DNA of 64,000 nucleotides, from contig OX457027.1 in assembly GCA_949752745.1 (NCBI GenBank), positions 60,290,859 through 60,354,858 on the forward strand, given 5' to 3'. This stretch comes from Protula sp. h YS-2021 (lineage: Eukaryota; Annelida; Polychaeta; Sabellida; Serpulidae). Below are positions 36,440 to 47,632 of the stretch, in pieces (position 1 is the stretch's first letter; the number at the start of each line of letters is the position of its first letter). The notes beneath the pieces are model-generated. The model had not been told where the DNA came from, did not search any database, and saw only the letters and a program-made list of their open reading frames with translations. Both the position numbers and the translations under genes were made by a program.

Positions 36440-37432
36440 TTCTTGGGGTTGGTTGGAATTTTTGCGGCACTTCTTCCAAGGACACGTTAGCATTCCAGGC
36501 GGAAGCCGAGAGGGACGTCCGTGTATCGGAGTTAGGCGTCCGATTTCCAGTCTCCCTGTGATTTGATGGCCTCAGAGGGGAGACCACATGCCAGGGCGAA
36601 GCTGGCCCCAGCTCGGCGGAGGCTATGGCCGCTGAACTGGGTGTCATCCAGTCGGATACTCTGGAGGTTCCGCCTGAGCAACGCGGCGAAAATCGCATGG
36701 GAGTGTGACCAGGGCGCCTCCGCGCCTAAATGAGAACAAAGGGGAGTCCTCAGAGGACTTGGTCGTGGTCAGGAGGCGACCTAGGGCATAAACTGGGCAA
36801 AGTGCGGAGTCGGGGATACGGGGCAGTGAGACGACCGGTTGATGGCAAAAGTTCCGCATGGTCTTCGTGTGTTTAACGTGTACGAGGGCCCCGTCGGCGA
36901 GGAAGGTGACGTCGCGGCGGCACAAGCCTCTGCGGCAGTCGTGACTATCCTGTGAACGTGTGAGTAGGGTGGATTTCCTGAAGAATGTGAAAAAACCAAC
37001 TAAGCAAGCCGACCAGAAGCACATGTCAAGTGACCGGTCGAGGTCCAGTACGTGGAGGAATTGAGCTAGAATATCCAGTGACAACACGAGTTTTTTTTTT
37101 GGTGGGGTGTCGCGTTTGGCCTCTAACCCATTTGGTAGTGTCTTAAGGCGTTAATTGTCCTCCGTCGGATTCGGGTGGTCGTATTCCAAATGTAAGAAGC
37201 GGATCGCGGACAGGTAGCACCTGACGGAGTGAGGCTTTAGGGTGCGACCCAGGAAACACGCGTATCGCAACAGGGTGTCTGTGTCGGCGGGGACAGGTCG
37301 ACAGCGAAAAAACGCGCAAAACGAGAGGAACGCCTTGATGTGGGTGGAGTAGGCGGCATGAGTGTTGTCGGAATAAGCAGCCGAACGCAGCTGTTTTACC
37401 TCCATATCCAGTAGCGCTGTTTCCCTGACCAC
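36440..37432 (-). pseudogene. YR element tyrosine recombinase
   Basis: The SAM-like core-binding part reads LRSAAYSDNTHAAYSTHIKA, RCYLSAIRFLHLEYDHPN, then a TAA at 37153-37151 in the same frame. After it come LKTLPNGLEAKRDTPPK, DMCFWSACLVGFFTFFRKS and the catalytic part with VKHTKTMRN, GHSLRRAGASFALACGLP (H-x-x-R) and GDWKSDA. Then a TAA at 36534-36532 falls exactly where the family has the first Tyr of the DAY-x-RY motif, with LRY following. A frame change near 36.70 kb joins the last part. The function would be integration of a circular cDNA; this copy cannot make the catalytic end. Confidence 0.75.
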
Positions 37433-38270
37433 TCCTGAAACAGGAAGCGCATTGTGGCGTGAGATATGTGATGACGAAGGTCAGATACTGGCACGCGCGG
37501 GAATGCGTAGGTGGCATGGGTTAAATTGCTCAATCTTGATAGACTGCCAGCTAGTTTATTCTCCCGTGTGTTTATTAACGACGCGTAAATACTTATATTA
37601 TACTTGACAAATATTAACATGATATCAATAAGAATGTCCGATGCCGCAATGTTCCGTATAGAGCCGTTATTGAGGGCATGGAGCGTGACCATATTGTCGC
37701 TGAATACCCTCACTTTCCGTCCTGTATAGATGGTCTTCCAGCCTTTCAGAGCAAGGTGTACAGCGGCCAGCTCTTTAACGTTAATGTGGTGTTTTACGAA
37801 GGGCGGAGCATCGATGTGCCAAATGCAATAGAGCCAGTCTAAAGCGAGGGTCCCGCGGATCAGGGCTGCTCCGGCAGCGGCGGGGCTGCTGTTCGTCACG
37901 ATGTATGCAGGATCGGGCAAAGACCTTTCCAGAATGAAATGGCACGTGCCGTTGAATGAGCTGCATAAGCGATTTAGCGTAGCGATATCGCGGCGTGTAT
38001 CAGCTGAAATACGGACGCGGAAGTGGGGGCGGCGCAGTGACGTCATCAGCGAGAAGAGGCGGCGCATGGCTGGGCGTATGGCACGAAATACTCGGGCGAC
38101 CCAGTTTAGTTTAACAAGCAAGCTCTGGATGTCCCGTTTGGTAACGCGTTTGTGCTCGCAAACGGACCATTCGCGTAAGGTGTTTTGCGTATCCTCTAGT
38201 TTATCGCGGGGGATGGAGAGTTTACAGTTAATGGTCATCGATCAACACATAGAAACGTGAGGCACTGAGT
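37396..38270 (-). pseudogene. YR element RNase H region
   Basis: An uninterrupted 280-codon stretch: the RT thumb/connection TKRDIQSLLVKLNWVARVFR, then RNase H with AYIVTNSSPAAAGAAL (the usual first Asp appears as N: TNSS for TDAS), HHINVKELAAVHLALKGW (Glu), RVFSDNMVTLHALN (second Asp) and TRENKLAGSLSRL. Where active enzymes have D in the T-D motif this copy has N, likely one more inactivating change. The end overlaps the YR frame by about 35 bases in another frame. Confidence 0.75.
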
Positions 38271-39033
38271 CGGGTAGACGCATTAATTAATCCAATTAAT
38301 GGAGAAACCGAGGGAAATGAGGGTGTCAAGGAGTTAGTCCATCGCTGACTGGGCATCTTCGCAGATGTCCGCAGTGATAAAGAAGTCGTCAAGGTAGCAG
38401 ATCACCGCCTTAATACCTTTTCGGCAAAGCATGCGGCACACACTCTGTGTTATGCGGTGAAAGATGTCGACACTGAGGGACGCACCAAAGGGGAGTCTAG
38501 GTCTACCAGGTATGTGTGCTGTTTATCATCCTTGAATTTCCATTTCAAACCTGTGAAAATGCGCTTAAAGGCACGTGCCTATATGCCGATTTAATGTCAA
38601 CTTTGCCCATGAATGACCCTTGCTTGGTCAAGCTGACCGCAGTGTCCACAGACGTAAATTTGTGCTTGTCCGGGCAGGCGAAGCTGTTTACTGAGTTTCC
38701 CTCCGGTTTGGAACAATCATGAATGAGGCGGATACCGTCTTTGTCCTTAGGCACGGCTGATATCGGGGAGATTATTACCGGTTTTTCAAGAGCAAGTTTG
38801 TATCTTCCCAGGGAGAGTTCTTTCTTTATCTCGGTTTGGACTAAATCTCTGTATGTGAGGTCCGCAGATCGACTATTTGGGGCTTCGGAAGGTTCAGTAG
38901 ACTGGGTGTTGGTGTTTGCGATGTCGAAACCATTCTTTATGCCGTTTAAAATGAAGCATTTGTCGCTATCTGAACACAATAATCGCTCCCAGATCGTGAT
39001 TTTTTCAGCAAGCGGGTTAGAGACGTCTGGTTG
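38270..39033 (-). pseudogene. YR element reverse transcriptase
   Basis: It continues in gag's frame after the TAG: EKITIWERLL, KPVIISPISAVPKDKDGIRL, IHDCSKPEGNSVN and GKVDIKSAYRHVPL (RT motifs with the first catalytic Asp in KVDI). The frame is lost at about 38545, resumes one frame over as TGLKWKFKDDKQHTYL, shifts again before RLPFGASLSVDIFHRIT, and reaches KAVICYLDDFFITAD with the YLDD active site at 38396-38385. TAA stops follow at 38336-38334 and 38285-38283. All catalytic Asp residues are still recognisable. Confidence 0.75.
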
Positions 39034-39852
39034 CTAGGCGTGAGTGTGCTTGGGGTGATCTCTGAAGCACTTCAGGCACACGTGTGAAAACCTGCACCCT
39101 GGGAGTGTGCACCCCCAGCGGCCATTGAAGTTCCGGCAGATCTCCTTCCCGTTGTGGTCCCTGGTAACCTGAGCTCGGGTGCGGGGGTGTGGTTGGCGGG
39201 GTTGGCCGTCGTTGCGTCCTGAGGCCTGGAAGCGGGAGGAGAAGATGCACACTCGCATAAGGTAAGTGTCGTCTTGCCCCCACCTGAGCTGACCCGTGTG
39301 TACGCGCTGCCGGTACTCGAAGTCGTACCGCATGCAACGGTTGAACGGGTAGTGCTCGCACATGTCGGCGAATTTAATGGCGTATAGGTTGTACCCGTCC
39401 CGATCTTCCTGAGACTTGAAGTGTCCGGGACCGATTCTTCGCTCTGTGAACCGAGGAAAAGGCCACAGAAGTCCTGGGCGAAAAATGGCTTCACATGACC
39501 TGGCGTCTTGCCGGTAAGCCACGGGTCGTTGTCGGTCGTCGGTCTGTCCTTGAGGGACTCTAAGAAGGCTGCCGTCTCCGTATCGCTCGGGGGGCGCAAC
39601 ACCCCTGTCTAACCTGTCCGCTTTCCTGTCGGCTTTGGCGTCGCGCAGGTCGCTAATCGCTGCCTGGAGGGCTTTGGTTTGCCCTATCGAAAGCTTTAGA
39701 GCCTTCAGAACTGTTGCATCGATGTGCGCGACTGTGTCCACGGACAGAAATTCCTCATTCACTAAAGCCTCTACAGTACTGTTTGTGAGGTGTTTTTCAA
39801 GCGCCCAAGCTTTCAGTTCACTTACAGCCTTAGCAACGTGTTCTTAATCCAT
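39034..39852 (-). pseudogene. YR element gag with CCCH zinc finger
   Basis: From an ATG at 39852 the frame reads MD, a TAA at 39846-39844, then EHVAKAVSELKAWALEKHL and on without a break to a TAG at 39036-39034. The C-terminus is EICRNFNGRWGCTLPGCRFS followed by HVCLKCFRDHPKH: a C-x8-C-x4-C-x3-H finger and a second Cys/His cluster, the signature of gag-like proteins of YR retrotransposons. The finger presumably binds element RNA. The TAG at the end is in the same frame as the following pol sequence. Apart from codon 3 the frame is intact (about 270 aa). Confidence 0.72.
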
Positions 39853-40129
39853 CGTAATTCAGTTTTAATTCCGAAAGTTTCGCAGTTTTAACTTTGTATA
39901 TCCCGGCAATTATCCTATAATTAAGTAGCTGCGTTATTTATTTTTTCTTTTTATTTTTTTCTTTATTTTTTTCTTTTTTAAAACTTGTTTTTCTGCGCTT
40001 GCAGATTGCGATGGCAGTTTTCTTTGCTAAAAGCTTTTATTTCGGCGCTTGCAGATTACGAATGAGAAAAGAGAGATAAGATGCCCCTTTTTAAAACACA
40101 CGCATTAATCCGTACTGACAAGAGTAACA

Positions 40130-40310
40130 TGGTCAGTGACATTTAGCAAACAATATTTTGACGGCGAAGACGCCCAGTGTTTAAACAACAATTAGCAGAT
40201 GGCTAGTAAACTGCCGGAGACGCCCAGTGTTTAGATAACAATCAAGAGATGACCAGTGACATTGCAACCACTCGGGGGAGACGCCAAGTGTTTAGACAAG
40301 AATTAACTGT
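40130..40310. repeat. ~60-bp tandem repeat, three copies, upstream of YR gag
   Basis: gacgccCAGTGTTTA-like cores followed by acaattaacagatg-ccagtgac recur at about 40167, 40228 and 40278. They probably belong to the 5' non-coding end of the YR element. Confidence 0.6.
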
Positions 40311-41779
40311 GAAGGTGGGCAGGCAGTTACACGCCACTCGCTGTTTTAAATGTAAATAATCAGATTATTTATGGTATTATTAGTTTCCATACTTCATATA
40401 GTAGTATGGAAACTAAAAAGTAGACTTGAGCATGTTAGCAAACAAAGTATCGACAGACGGACAGAAAGAAAGACCCGAAAACCATAAACCATGAATCAAA
40501 AGAAGCTGCTCACTGCGTAGCACCTTTGACAGCGCCTCGTGCCGCATTAGCTGATGTTTACACTGGGGGATTTGCCAAAATCCCCTAGTGTATTGAACTT
40601 GTACGTAAATTTTAGCAGTTGTGGCATGTTTCTTTCCTTATTTTGAGTTTGTCCGTGGAACTAGTCAGAGGCCGTTAGGGCTAGAAAATGAAATTTGGAT
40701 ATAATAAACTTCAGTATGTCTAGTTGATCCTCCTGTATTTTTCTAAATGCGCTTAATTTTTTTAATTTAAAAAACGACAAAAGAAATTTGCGAAACCGGC
40801 GACAAGAAGAGCAGCAGCATATCAACGGGAGAGGGAGGGGGTAGGGGGGTCCATCTCCCCCCCCCCCTTCCACACAAAAAAAAATAATGAAAAAAAAAAA
40901 ACTGTTTAACGGGTATCAGACACGAATCTAAAAAATACCCCAACAATAGGTTGGAACTCCCCCCTCCTCTCAATAGAATTCCTGTATCCGCCTCTGTATG
41001 AATGACAGCGATATCACGTGCCAACTTTGGCTTTCAACTTGTTTAAGCTGGCATGATATCAGCCTCGCTGCATTGATCGCGTAGCGCTCAATGAAAGCCG
41101 TCACATCATGCGTGTGCAAGTTCAAGTTGGCTGTAGCGTTTTGGGTTTGAACACTTGAAAATCTTTGACTTAGTCAAGGCTTATATGAATTTATGCGGGC
41201 AGCCGTTGGTGCTTCTTTTTCTTGACAGTGAAAATTTTCTTGTCTCAGCTTCTTGCGTGTGCAAGTTTAAGTTGGCTGCAGCGTTTGGTTTTTTCGAAAT
41301 TGCTACAGAGTGATGTAATTTGTCTCGCTGATAGAGGGTGATTAGACGCCGTAAAATCCGCCTTTTTTAACCATGACCTTAGAGAACGATTAACATCCTT
41401 GACCTCCTCGGCCATGCTCAAAATCAAAAACCAGAAGTGGGCTATTATCTCTAAAACGGTTAGAGATAGAGCGATTTGGGGCTTGTTTTTGACCCTTCGG
41501 ACCTAAAATACGATATGTAAGGGATTAAGAGTTCAAAATCAAAGTTTGTGACCCCAAGTGTAAGTTTCCTTACTCGGTAGCGAAAAAGGTCTAGTTTCAA
41601 TGCTGAGTTCGCCGAAGGTTCAAACCATGAAGATGAACGAATAAAACGTTATAAAAGTTACAGCTAACTTGTAACTACGCAGTTATAATGTGCGCTGTTT
41701 TCATTGAGCTGAATGTGAAGTAATGGAAATTATAGTCTTGTAAGATTACTCATTTTCTATTGTCTTAATCATTGACTCC
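40311..41779. other. Intergenic, no gene seen
   Basis: It contains a C-run near 40855-40867 and a direct duplication of about 36 bp (cgtgtgcaagttcaagttgg, then ctg-agcgtt) at about 41110 and 41256. This is the 3' flank of transposase-derived gene A. No pogo-type terminal repeat was found beside the gene. Confidence 0.45.
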
Positions 41780-43283
41780 TTATTTCGTCGCACACAAGGG
41801 ACAGACCGTAACCGACATCACCTCGTTGATGCACTGATTGTGAAACCTTCTGTCACAAATGACACAAACACTCGTATAGCATGCTTCCGGTTTTGTTCCA
41901 CAAGTGACGCAGATTCTATTCTTGATCATTCCATGAACTAACTTCTGTGCTTCTTGGCGTTCCTGCATTTTTCTTTCCTTTTCCGCTTGTTTCAGTTCTC
42001 TCTGTAGATCTTTTTCTTTCCTTCTTCGTTCCTTTTCGGAATCATTCGGGCTTGGCAAGCCGAGTCTTTTGTGACGTAATCGTTGCACCTGCGACTCATG
42101 TGTAATCCAGTTTCCAGAACTGAAATCGAACACTCTGCTGCCAGCTGGCTTGGTGAGAACAGGCTTTGGCATGTGCTCTGTTTCAGAAATAAACACAGAT
42201 GCTAACTCAAAGTCAAGGACACCTGCAGCAATGCCCGGATGAACGGGCACCTCGTTTTTCTTGCAAACACAACAGGGCAGCGACTGTACAGGAAGAGTCT
42301 GCGTAGATTTAGTCTTCATTACGGCCTTCATTTTGTGTTTTGAATCTATGCTGTCGTCACTGACATCCAGCGCTGAATCTGTGCAGTCTTGGGATTCGCC
42401 ATTCTCCTCCTCATGAACTTCATTCGGCACCGTTTCTAGCATTCTCTCTAGCGGCAGTCCCAGCATCTTGTTCGCTATAACCTCCTGATTAAGCGGGTAG
42501 ATTCCCGTTTGTTCGAAGGCATTACAAACAATGTCTGCATTGAGATTCTCTATCGCGAATTTCACTATTTCCGGTAGGTTTGTCTTGCTGTTGTGTTGTA
42601 GTTTTTCAGCATGCTCCTGGTCTATTGATCTTTTCAGCGGCTTTGATAAAAGGTCAAGAGGCTCTTGCAGATTTTTCAGTTCATTAGGGAAATTGTACAC
42701 GTGAATGCCTTTTTCAATGCAGAATTCAACCAACTCCAGATTCTCATATTCTTTAACATTATCCTGAAAGATTACCACGGGACGCTCCTTGTTCAAAAAC
42801 GATTCAAGGTGCTTCATGTACTGTAAATATGCGGCGTTGTCGTTTTCACCATTGTCAGAGTAAGAGAAAAGGGCATTGGCCGGACCGAGCATGTAAAATT
42901 CTGACGTCATCGGCTGGGAATGTGCAAAGGTAAACATAGTCGGCAGCCAGCGGCCATCAGCGCTAACACAGACCGTAAGTGTCGTCTTATCCTTCAGCTT
43001 GGAGAACTTGCTGCTGATTGATTTGACCAATTGTTTCGACGCGGGACTGTAGGCGAATTCACAGATGTTATAGATACGCGATGGTTTGTTGGAGACATCG
43101 AGCCTGGTGAGGAATTCCTCGGCTTCGCGAAAGAAGCTACCAATAGTGATGGTGTCGCACAGTTCGTCCCCGTCATTCTCCAAATCCTTAACGCGTGTGA
43201 TAGCGGGCGGGACCTCCGGGTGACGACTGTAGAATCTTTGTAGCCAGCCCTTGCTTGCTGTGCCGCTCCTGAATGGCTTGCCC
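41780..43283 (-). CDS. Gene A exon 2 (DDE core and zinc module)
   Basis: 1504 bp. Acceptor TTTAAG before 43283; the split Arg codon joins QLR to GKPFRSGTASKGWL, as in gene B. It ends CPLCATK and TAA. Codons upstream of the acceptor are open but have no counterpart in gene B. Confidence 0.85.
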
Positions 43284-44569
43284 CTTAAACATATGCACAT
43301 ATCATTTAATGGCCGTCTGGCGGCCATATTGCATTTTGGATCAAGTCAATTTTCATAAGTAAATATAAAGCAATGTTAATTAGTGCCCGACTCAAGTATT
43401 AAATTTGGTGAATACTACCGGTGTTTGAGAGTTGTCACATACAAGAAGTAAAAGGACGGACGGGCAATTGAAACTTTGTTCTGAGAAGTTCTAGAAAACA
43501 AAAGACACAGTTACTAGACCGGCCAACTTGACCGCACTGTTCTAGTGAGATTCGTGGGAGTAACCATATGGTATTTGTATTGACATATATGCGTACTTGT
43601 GTAAACTCTTATTTCCATGCTTTTTCTTGATTGGATTGCTTTCAGATTAAGTACGAATGTTTCCTAGGTGGTGTTCTTTGGAAAAACCACTTTTTTGTCG
43701 ATTCGCAAAAGATTAGTAAAAATGGCGGCATTTCGCAATTTTTGAAAAAGTTTTTGAAAATGGTTCTTCTATAGGGTTTATCGAATTGCTTTAAAGTATA
43801 ATAAAATATTCTTTTTGGTCTCTATGTGGTCCTGTTTAGAAATTTTTTGACACTGCGCCAAAAATTGGCAAAATAACGGTATTTTAAATTTGTTTGAAAA
43901 CTTTTTTATGGGCGTGGACTTGTTGGTTATCTCCAAATTTGGCATTATTATTCCCAATATGGTCATCAGTGAAAATTTCTCTTTTTTCAGACCCACCAAA
44001 AATTGTCAGAATGCGATCACTTTTAATGAAAAAGATTAACATGTCTCTTTTTTGCAGTCGTGAGTGGACTGCTTTTAAGTTTTGTATGAATGATCCCCAG
44101 GTTCTCCAAGGTAACGGAATGGTGAACAGCGGGATACTGACCGCAGTTGAGCTATTCTGGCAGCGGTTTCTTGCATCCACTGGTTGGTCACGGGCAGGCC
44201 GGCGTCGTTCATGAACACCGCGTAACGTGCCAGTTGCTCCTCGTCCAGCACGCTCATGCTTCGATCGCCACAGTTAAACTTTGGCGGCCCTTGAAGCATC
44301 CGCCTCCGTATAGTGCTGCGGGGAACCTTACACAGCCGTCCCGCCCTCTGTACTGGGCACCCGTCTGCCACCATTTTTAAAGCTCGCTCTAGGTCTTTTG
44401 GGGCGTAGAGCCTGAACTTCTTCGATTTTGGGGCATCTCTTTCTTCATCATCTTGTTCTTCTAGATTCTGTTCGTTGTCTTCTCCATTGCCTTCTGTCAG
44501 TGAGTCCACTTTGAGCTGCACGTCTGCAGTCGTCTGTTCTTTTATTTTCGCTGCTTTTCTTCTGGGCAT
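41780..44569 (-). CDS. Pogo/Tigger transposase-derived gene A, two exons, 643 aa
   Basis: Exon 1 (44569-44142) and exon 2 (43283-41780) join across an 858-bp GT-AG intron. Residues 58-92 form a pipsqueak-type helix-turn-helix (LERALKMVADG, then KVPRSTIRRRM). Residues 115-170 form a CENP-B/Tc5-type DNA-binding helix region ending GWLQRFYSRHPEV. Residues 210-360 are a DDE_1 transposase core: YNICEF at 214-219 has Cys217 where pogo transposases have the first catalytic Asp (usually DET), then D317 in IFQDN and D353 in EPLDL, 36 residues apart as in pogo. Residues about 560-595 are a charged coiled coil. The C-terminus has Cys601/604/616/619, His624, Cys627/637/640, a C4HC3 zinc-finger-like module. 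A nuclear DNA-binding protein without transposase activity is inferred. The frame is fully intact. Confidence 0.85.
43650..44125. repeat. Degenerate ~150-bp repeat units in the gene A intron
   Basis: Phrases such as attcgcaaaa, ttggcaaaata, tggtc and ttttgaaaa recur and match those at 44.96-45.33 and 62.8-63.4 kb. They fill most of the intron of gene A. Confidence 0.4.
44142..44569 (-). CDS. Gene A exon 1 (DNA-binding)
   Basis: 428 bp, 142 codons plus two bases. Start MPRRKAAK. An acidic stretch (residues 26-45) precedes the helix-turn-helix. It ends in FMNDAGLPVTNQWMQETAAR. Donor GTCAGT at 44141-44136. An upstream in-frame TTG is not a plausible start. Confidence 0.82.
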
Positions 44570-44959
44570 TTTCAAATTCCCTCTTTACGCCTCTGGGTAG
44601 ACTCTCTGAGTTCGCTATGATGCGACAGTTATTTCAAATACAGTGTTGCTGGAGTCAGTGATCTGAAAGTAACCAACAGTCAGCGGTGAAAACTTAGAAA
44701 ACATGAGAAACGGGAAACTTGTTGAGGGCAATCGGGGATACTACTGTTTCCCTGAAACATTTCATGAACATCAGAAATTGTACTGATTTTGTGCATTTTG
44801 GTCATTAGAAAAAAGTTACACAGAAGTCAATAGAAAGAAATAGACAATCTCAGCGCAGTGTGAACAAAATGTTTTCGTCTCTCTCTGATCCTATTACATT
44901 TGGAGTGGGGAATGTCATCCGTCGTCTGTATGTACATATGTAAACTTCTGCTTAAAATG

Positions 44960-45330
44960 CTTCTTGTGCGACTATTGTGATGAGATGCCTGGTCCTCCCA
45001 TGAAAAAATACTTTTTTTGGCGATTCGCCAAAAATTGGCCTAATGGCACTATTTTCATTTTTTATATTACCCAATTTTCAAAACGCTTCCCCTCCCACAA
45101 TTTTCACCGAATTTCTTTCAAATTTTGTACGAGCATTCCCAAGGTGGTCGTTTTTTTTTCAAGAACTGCTTTCTTCGGTTTTTCTCCAAAAATTGGCTAA
45201 ATGATGCCAAACATCTCGATACTCGGTTTCCAAAATGCTTCCTATGATTCCTCTCAAATTTTGTGTGACTGTTCCCAAGGTGAGCATCTCTTGAATAAAT
45301 ATTTTTTTTTTTTTTTTGAGGCGTTTTCCA
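44960..45330. repeat. Degenerate ~130-150-bp repeat units
   Basis: aaaatgcttc, tcaaattttgt and attcccaaggtgg occur twice, separated by gattcgccaaaaattggc-like phrases. Same family as the arrays at 43.65, 57.0 and 62.8 kb. Confidence 0.5.
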
Positions 45331-45721
45331 AAATGCGTTGCCTGGTGCAGTTTGATTGGATTTATTTTTTGGGATCCGCTAGAAATGAGACAATTGCTGG
45401 CGTAGAACCGTTTTCACTAACCAGTTTTAAAATGCTACTTTCAGTTTTTTGCGACCCTACAAGCCTTATGATGCTTGATTCACTAGATCTCGGTTGGTCA
45501 TAATGCTCCGGGACATTCTTGTTTATGATCCCAACCAAATCCGATTTGAAAACTTAAAACGTTAACGTTTTATAAACATTCAAAAGGATAAAAGTTACAA
45601 ACGTATAGTGAGAGCCAAAAAACCATGAAATGGAAATGAACCGTGCTCTTTTCATATTGCAAATTGCTAAAGATTCGCTTAACTAAGTGATTCAACATCT
45701 TCCTTCTATAATTGTCAATTG

Positions 45722-45850
45722 TACAGTAGTCCTTCGTTAATTTGAACCAGCTGGGTCCGGCCAATTGGATCGAATAAACCGGTTTGGAGGGGGAGGGGGT
45801 CAATTAACGGGATCCTTCTTAATTCAGACTTTTTCATAGCAGTATATTAG
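45722..45850 (+). mobile_element. Pogo-like terminal sequence (solitary end)
   Basis: tacagtagtccttcgttaat at 45722 followed by ttgaaccagctgggtccgg looks like a pogo/Tigger terminal inverted repeat preceded by the TA target. No matching opposite end was found nearby, so it is a fragment or a decayed MITE. Confidence 0.4.
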
Positions 45851-47632
45851 TCCCAAAGTTAGGACTACAGCAATGGGTTCGAACTGAGCGGGGTGAGTGA
45901 ACGTGGGTCCATTGTGCTAGTATTTTTGTAAAACATTTCTTCTTATTATTATTACTCAGAATAAGTCTTGGTTGTTATGTGTCTCATTATTTGCATTTCA
46001 AAACGAACAAAAATTTGTGAAGAAAAATTAATCATCGAGAATAAGAATCAGAAGAAAAGTTTGACACTAGAATAATGGCTGACGAAAACTGTTCTGTGAC
46101 TGCATCGCTTCGGGAGAGCGGGAGAAGCTGGGTGTACCGGAAGGGATATTTTACCGGATTCTGAACATTCTTAGACTCTTGATAGAAGCCGTAAAATCAT
46201 ATTTAATTAATTATGTCCGATGAATACAAGAACTCGAGCCTCAAACCTAGGGACAGACAACAGAGCACATTTTTTTAATTGATGGAGTTTTGCAATCTAC
46301 AACTACCCACTGTTTAAAAAAAGAACATATATAAAAAAAGAGTTCACATAGTTTATGTTTTTGCCGAAAGAAGGTTCTACAGTCAACTTTGGGTTTTAAG
46401 GACGGTCCAAGCCTCAGTAATCTATTCCTGAAACAGACTGACTTTGTCCATAGCGCCTTATTTCGCCCGTAACAAAAATCTGTGGATTCTTATTTGCTTG
46501 ATATATTCTAATTTTAAATAATAGCGTTCTCGCAAGAACAGTTTTTATGGGAATTTCATGTGATTGGGATTTTCCAAACCGGGCGTGTTTGGCAAGCCGA
46601 ATATCCACAATGTTTTATCGAGATCGTTGTCTTTTTAGAGCTCAGTGTCCACCTGGTAACTTGCCTCCACATTTGTTACACGTTTTATTGAAAAAAAAAA
46701 TATACTAGAATACTGTGGTGAAGTAAAAGCATCTGATTCCTCGGCCTTTTATTTGTTTATCGATTTTTTTGAAAATAAACTTTGTAAGAGATGACCGACA
46801 GTTAAATTTTGAGTAATTATAAATTATCTGAAGACAGCACTTCCAATTCTCATCAGAACTAGAATTCTTAACAACCCATTCTGATATCTTCCAGTGTATT
46901 TATTTGAAGAAACTATTCTTAATTCAACTTAGGTAAAAGCAAAAATGTCCAGACACATGACTGTAGGCAAGTTGGATCAAAGTTACGAGTACCGGGACCA
47001 TGAGTGCGTTGACAAAAAATCATGACAAAAACATTTTTGGCCTGTAAAAAACTTGTCAATATAGTTACTTTTAAGTATAGTTCAGAAGTGCTACTATGCC
47101 GAATATGAACGAAGGAAAAAAAGGATTATTTTTTGTGACTTAATTGTGCTGTTATCTATACAGCCCATATCAGGCCACCACGAAAAGAAAACAAATTCTC
47201 GGTCGTTTCTGTCTACATCTTATATCGTTCGCTGTTTTTTTCGCGGTGACCTGATATGGGTCCTATGGTTACCACTGTTTTAAATATCTTTACCATCGGG
47301 CTTCATTTTCATATCGCGCTCTTTTGATTTTGGAGTTGTGCACCTCATTATCGTCATATTTTTATTCACCACAGCATTAGCGTTTATGTAAAACCTGAGC
47401 CCTCCCCCTCCCTCCTGTAATTTCAGATAATTAAACCGTCTACTGCTAGGAAGGGGGCGAAACTGATACGGTCGAGGCCTTCAGCATTTACAGGCTCTTT
47501 GTCGTCGTTTCGAAAAGAACTGAACTGTCCAGAATTTAGCGCTCATGGAAAAATGTTCATCGAAAAATTCGATCTGTTAGATTTAAATTTTCTTTTTCGA
47601 ACACGGTTGTTTCTTCACATTTCTTCAGTCAT

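Larger units (their letters stand above)
36300..40310 (-). mobile_element. Tyrosine-recombinase retrotransposon (Ngaro/DIRS-like) with CCCH gag
   Basis: Minus-strand order is gag with a zinc finger (39.85-39.03 kb), RT (38.98-38.27 kb), RNase H (38.24-37.40 kb) and YR (37.43-36.44 kb), the layout of YR retrotransposons without a DDE integrase. It differs from the three DIRS-like elements of the window and is much better preserved. Tandem repeats lie just upstream (40130-40310). A short inverted repeat (ggtttgggtagt / actacccaaacc) lies at 36308-36319 and 36407-36418 on the 3' side. Its coding frames carry five TAA stops, one TAG and two frameshifts, so this copy is not autonomous. GC content is clearly higher than the surroundings. 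True termini were not determined. Confidence 0.8.
44570..47632. other. Spacer between genes A and B
   Basis: No gene. It holds repeat units (44960-45330), a poly-T run at 45301-45317 and a solitary pogo-like terminus at 45722. The promoter of gene A should lie at its left end; no clear TATA box is seen. Confidence 0.5.

Noticed and set aside
37901..38260. Plus-strand 119-codon open frame
   Set aside because: Antisense shadow of the intact RNase H stretch of the YR element.
36366..39852. Nuclear stop-codon reassignment of TAA to Tyr
   Set aside because: Genes A, B and other frames end normally at TAA, the YR element also has frameshifts, and ordinary TAT/TAC Tyr codons are common in it. Decay is the simpler explanation.
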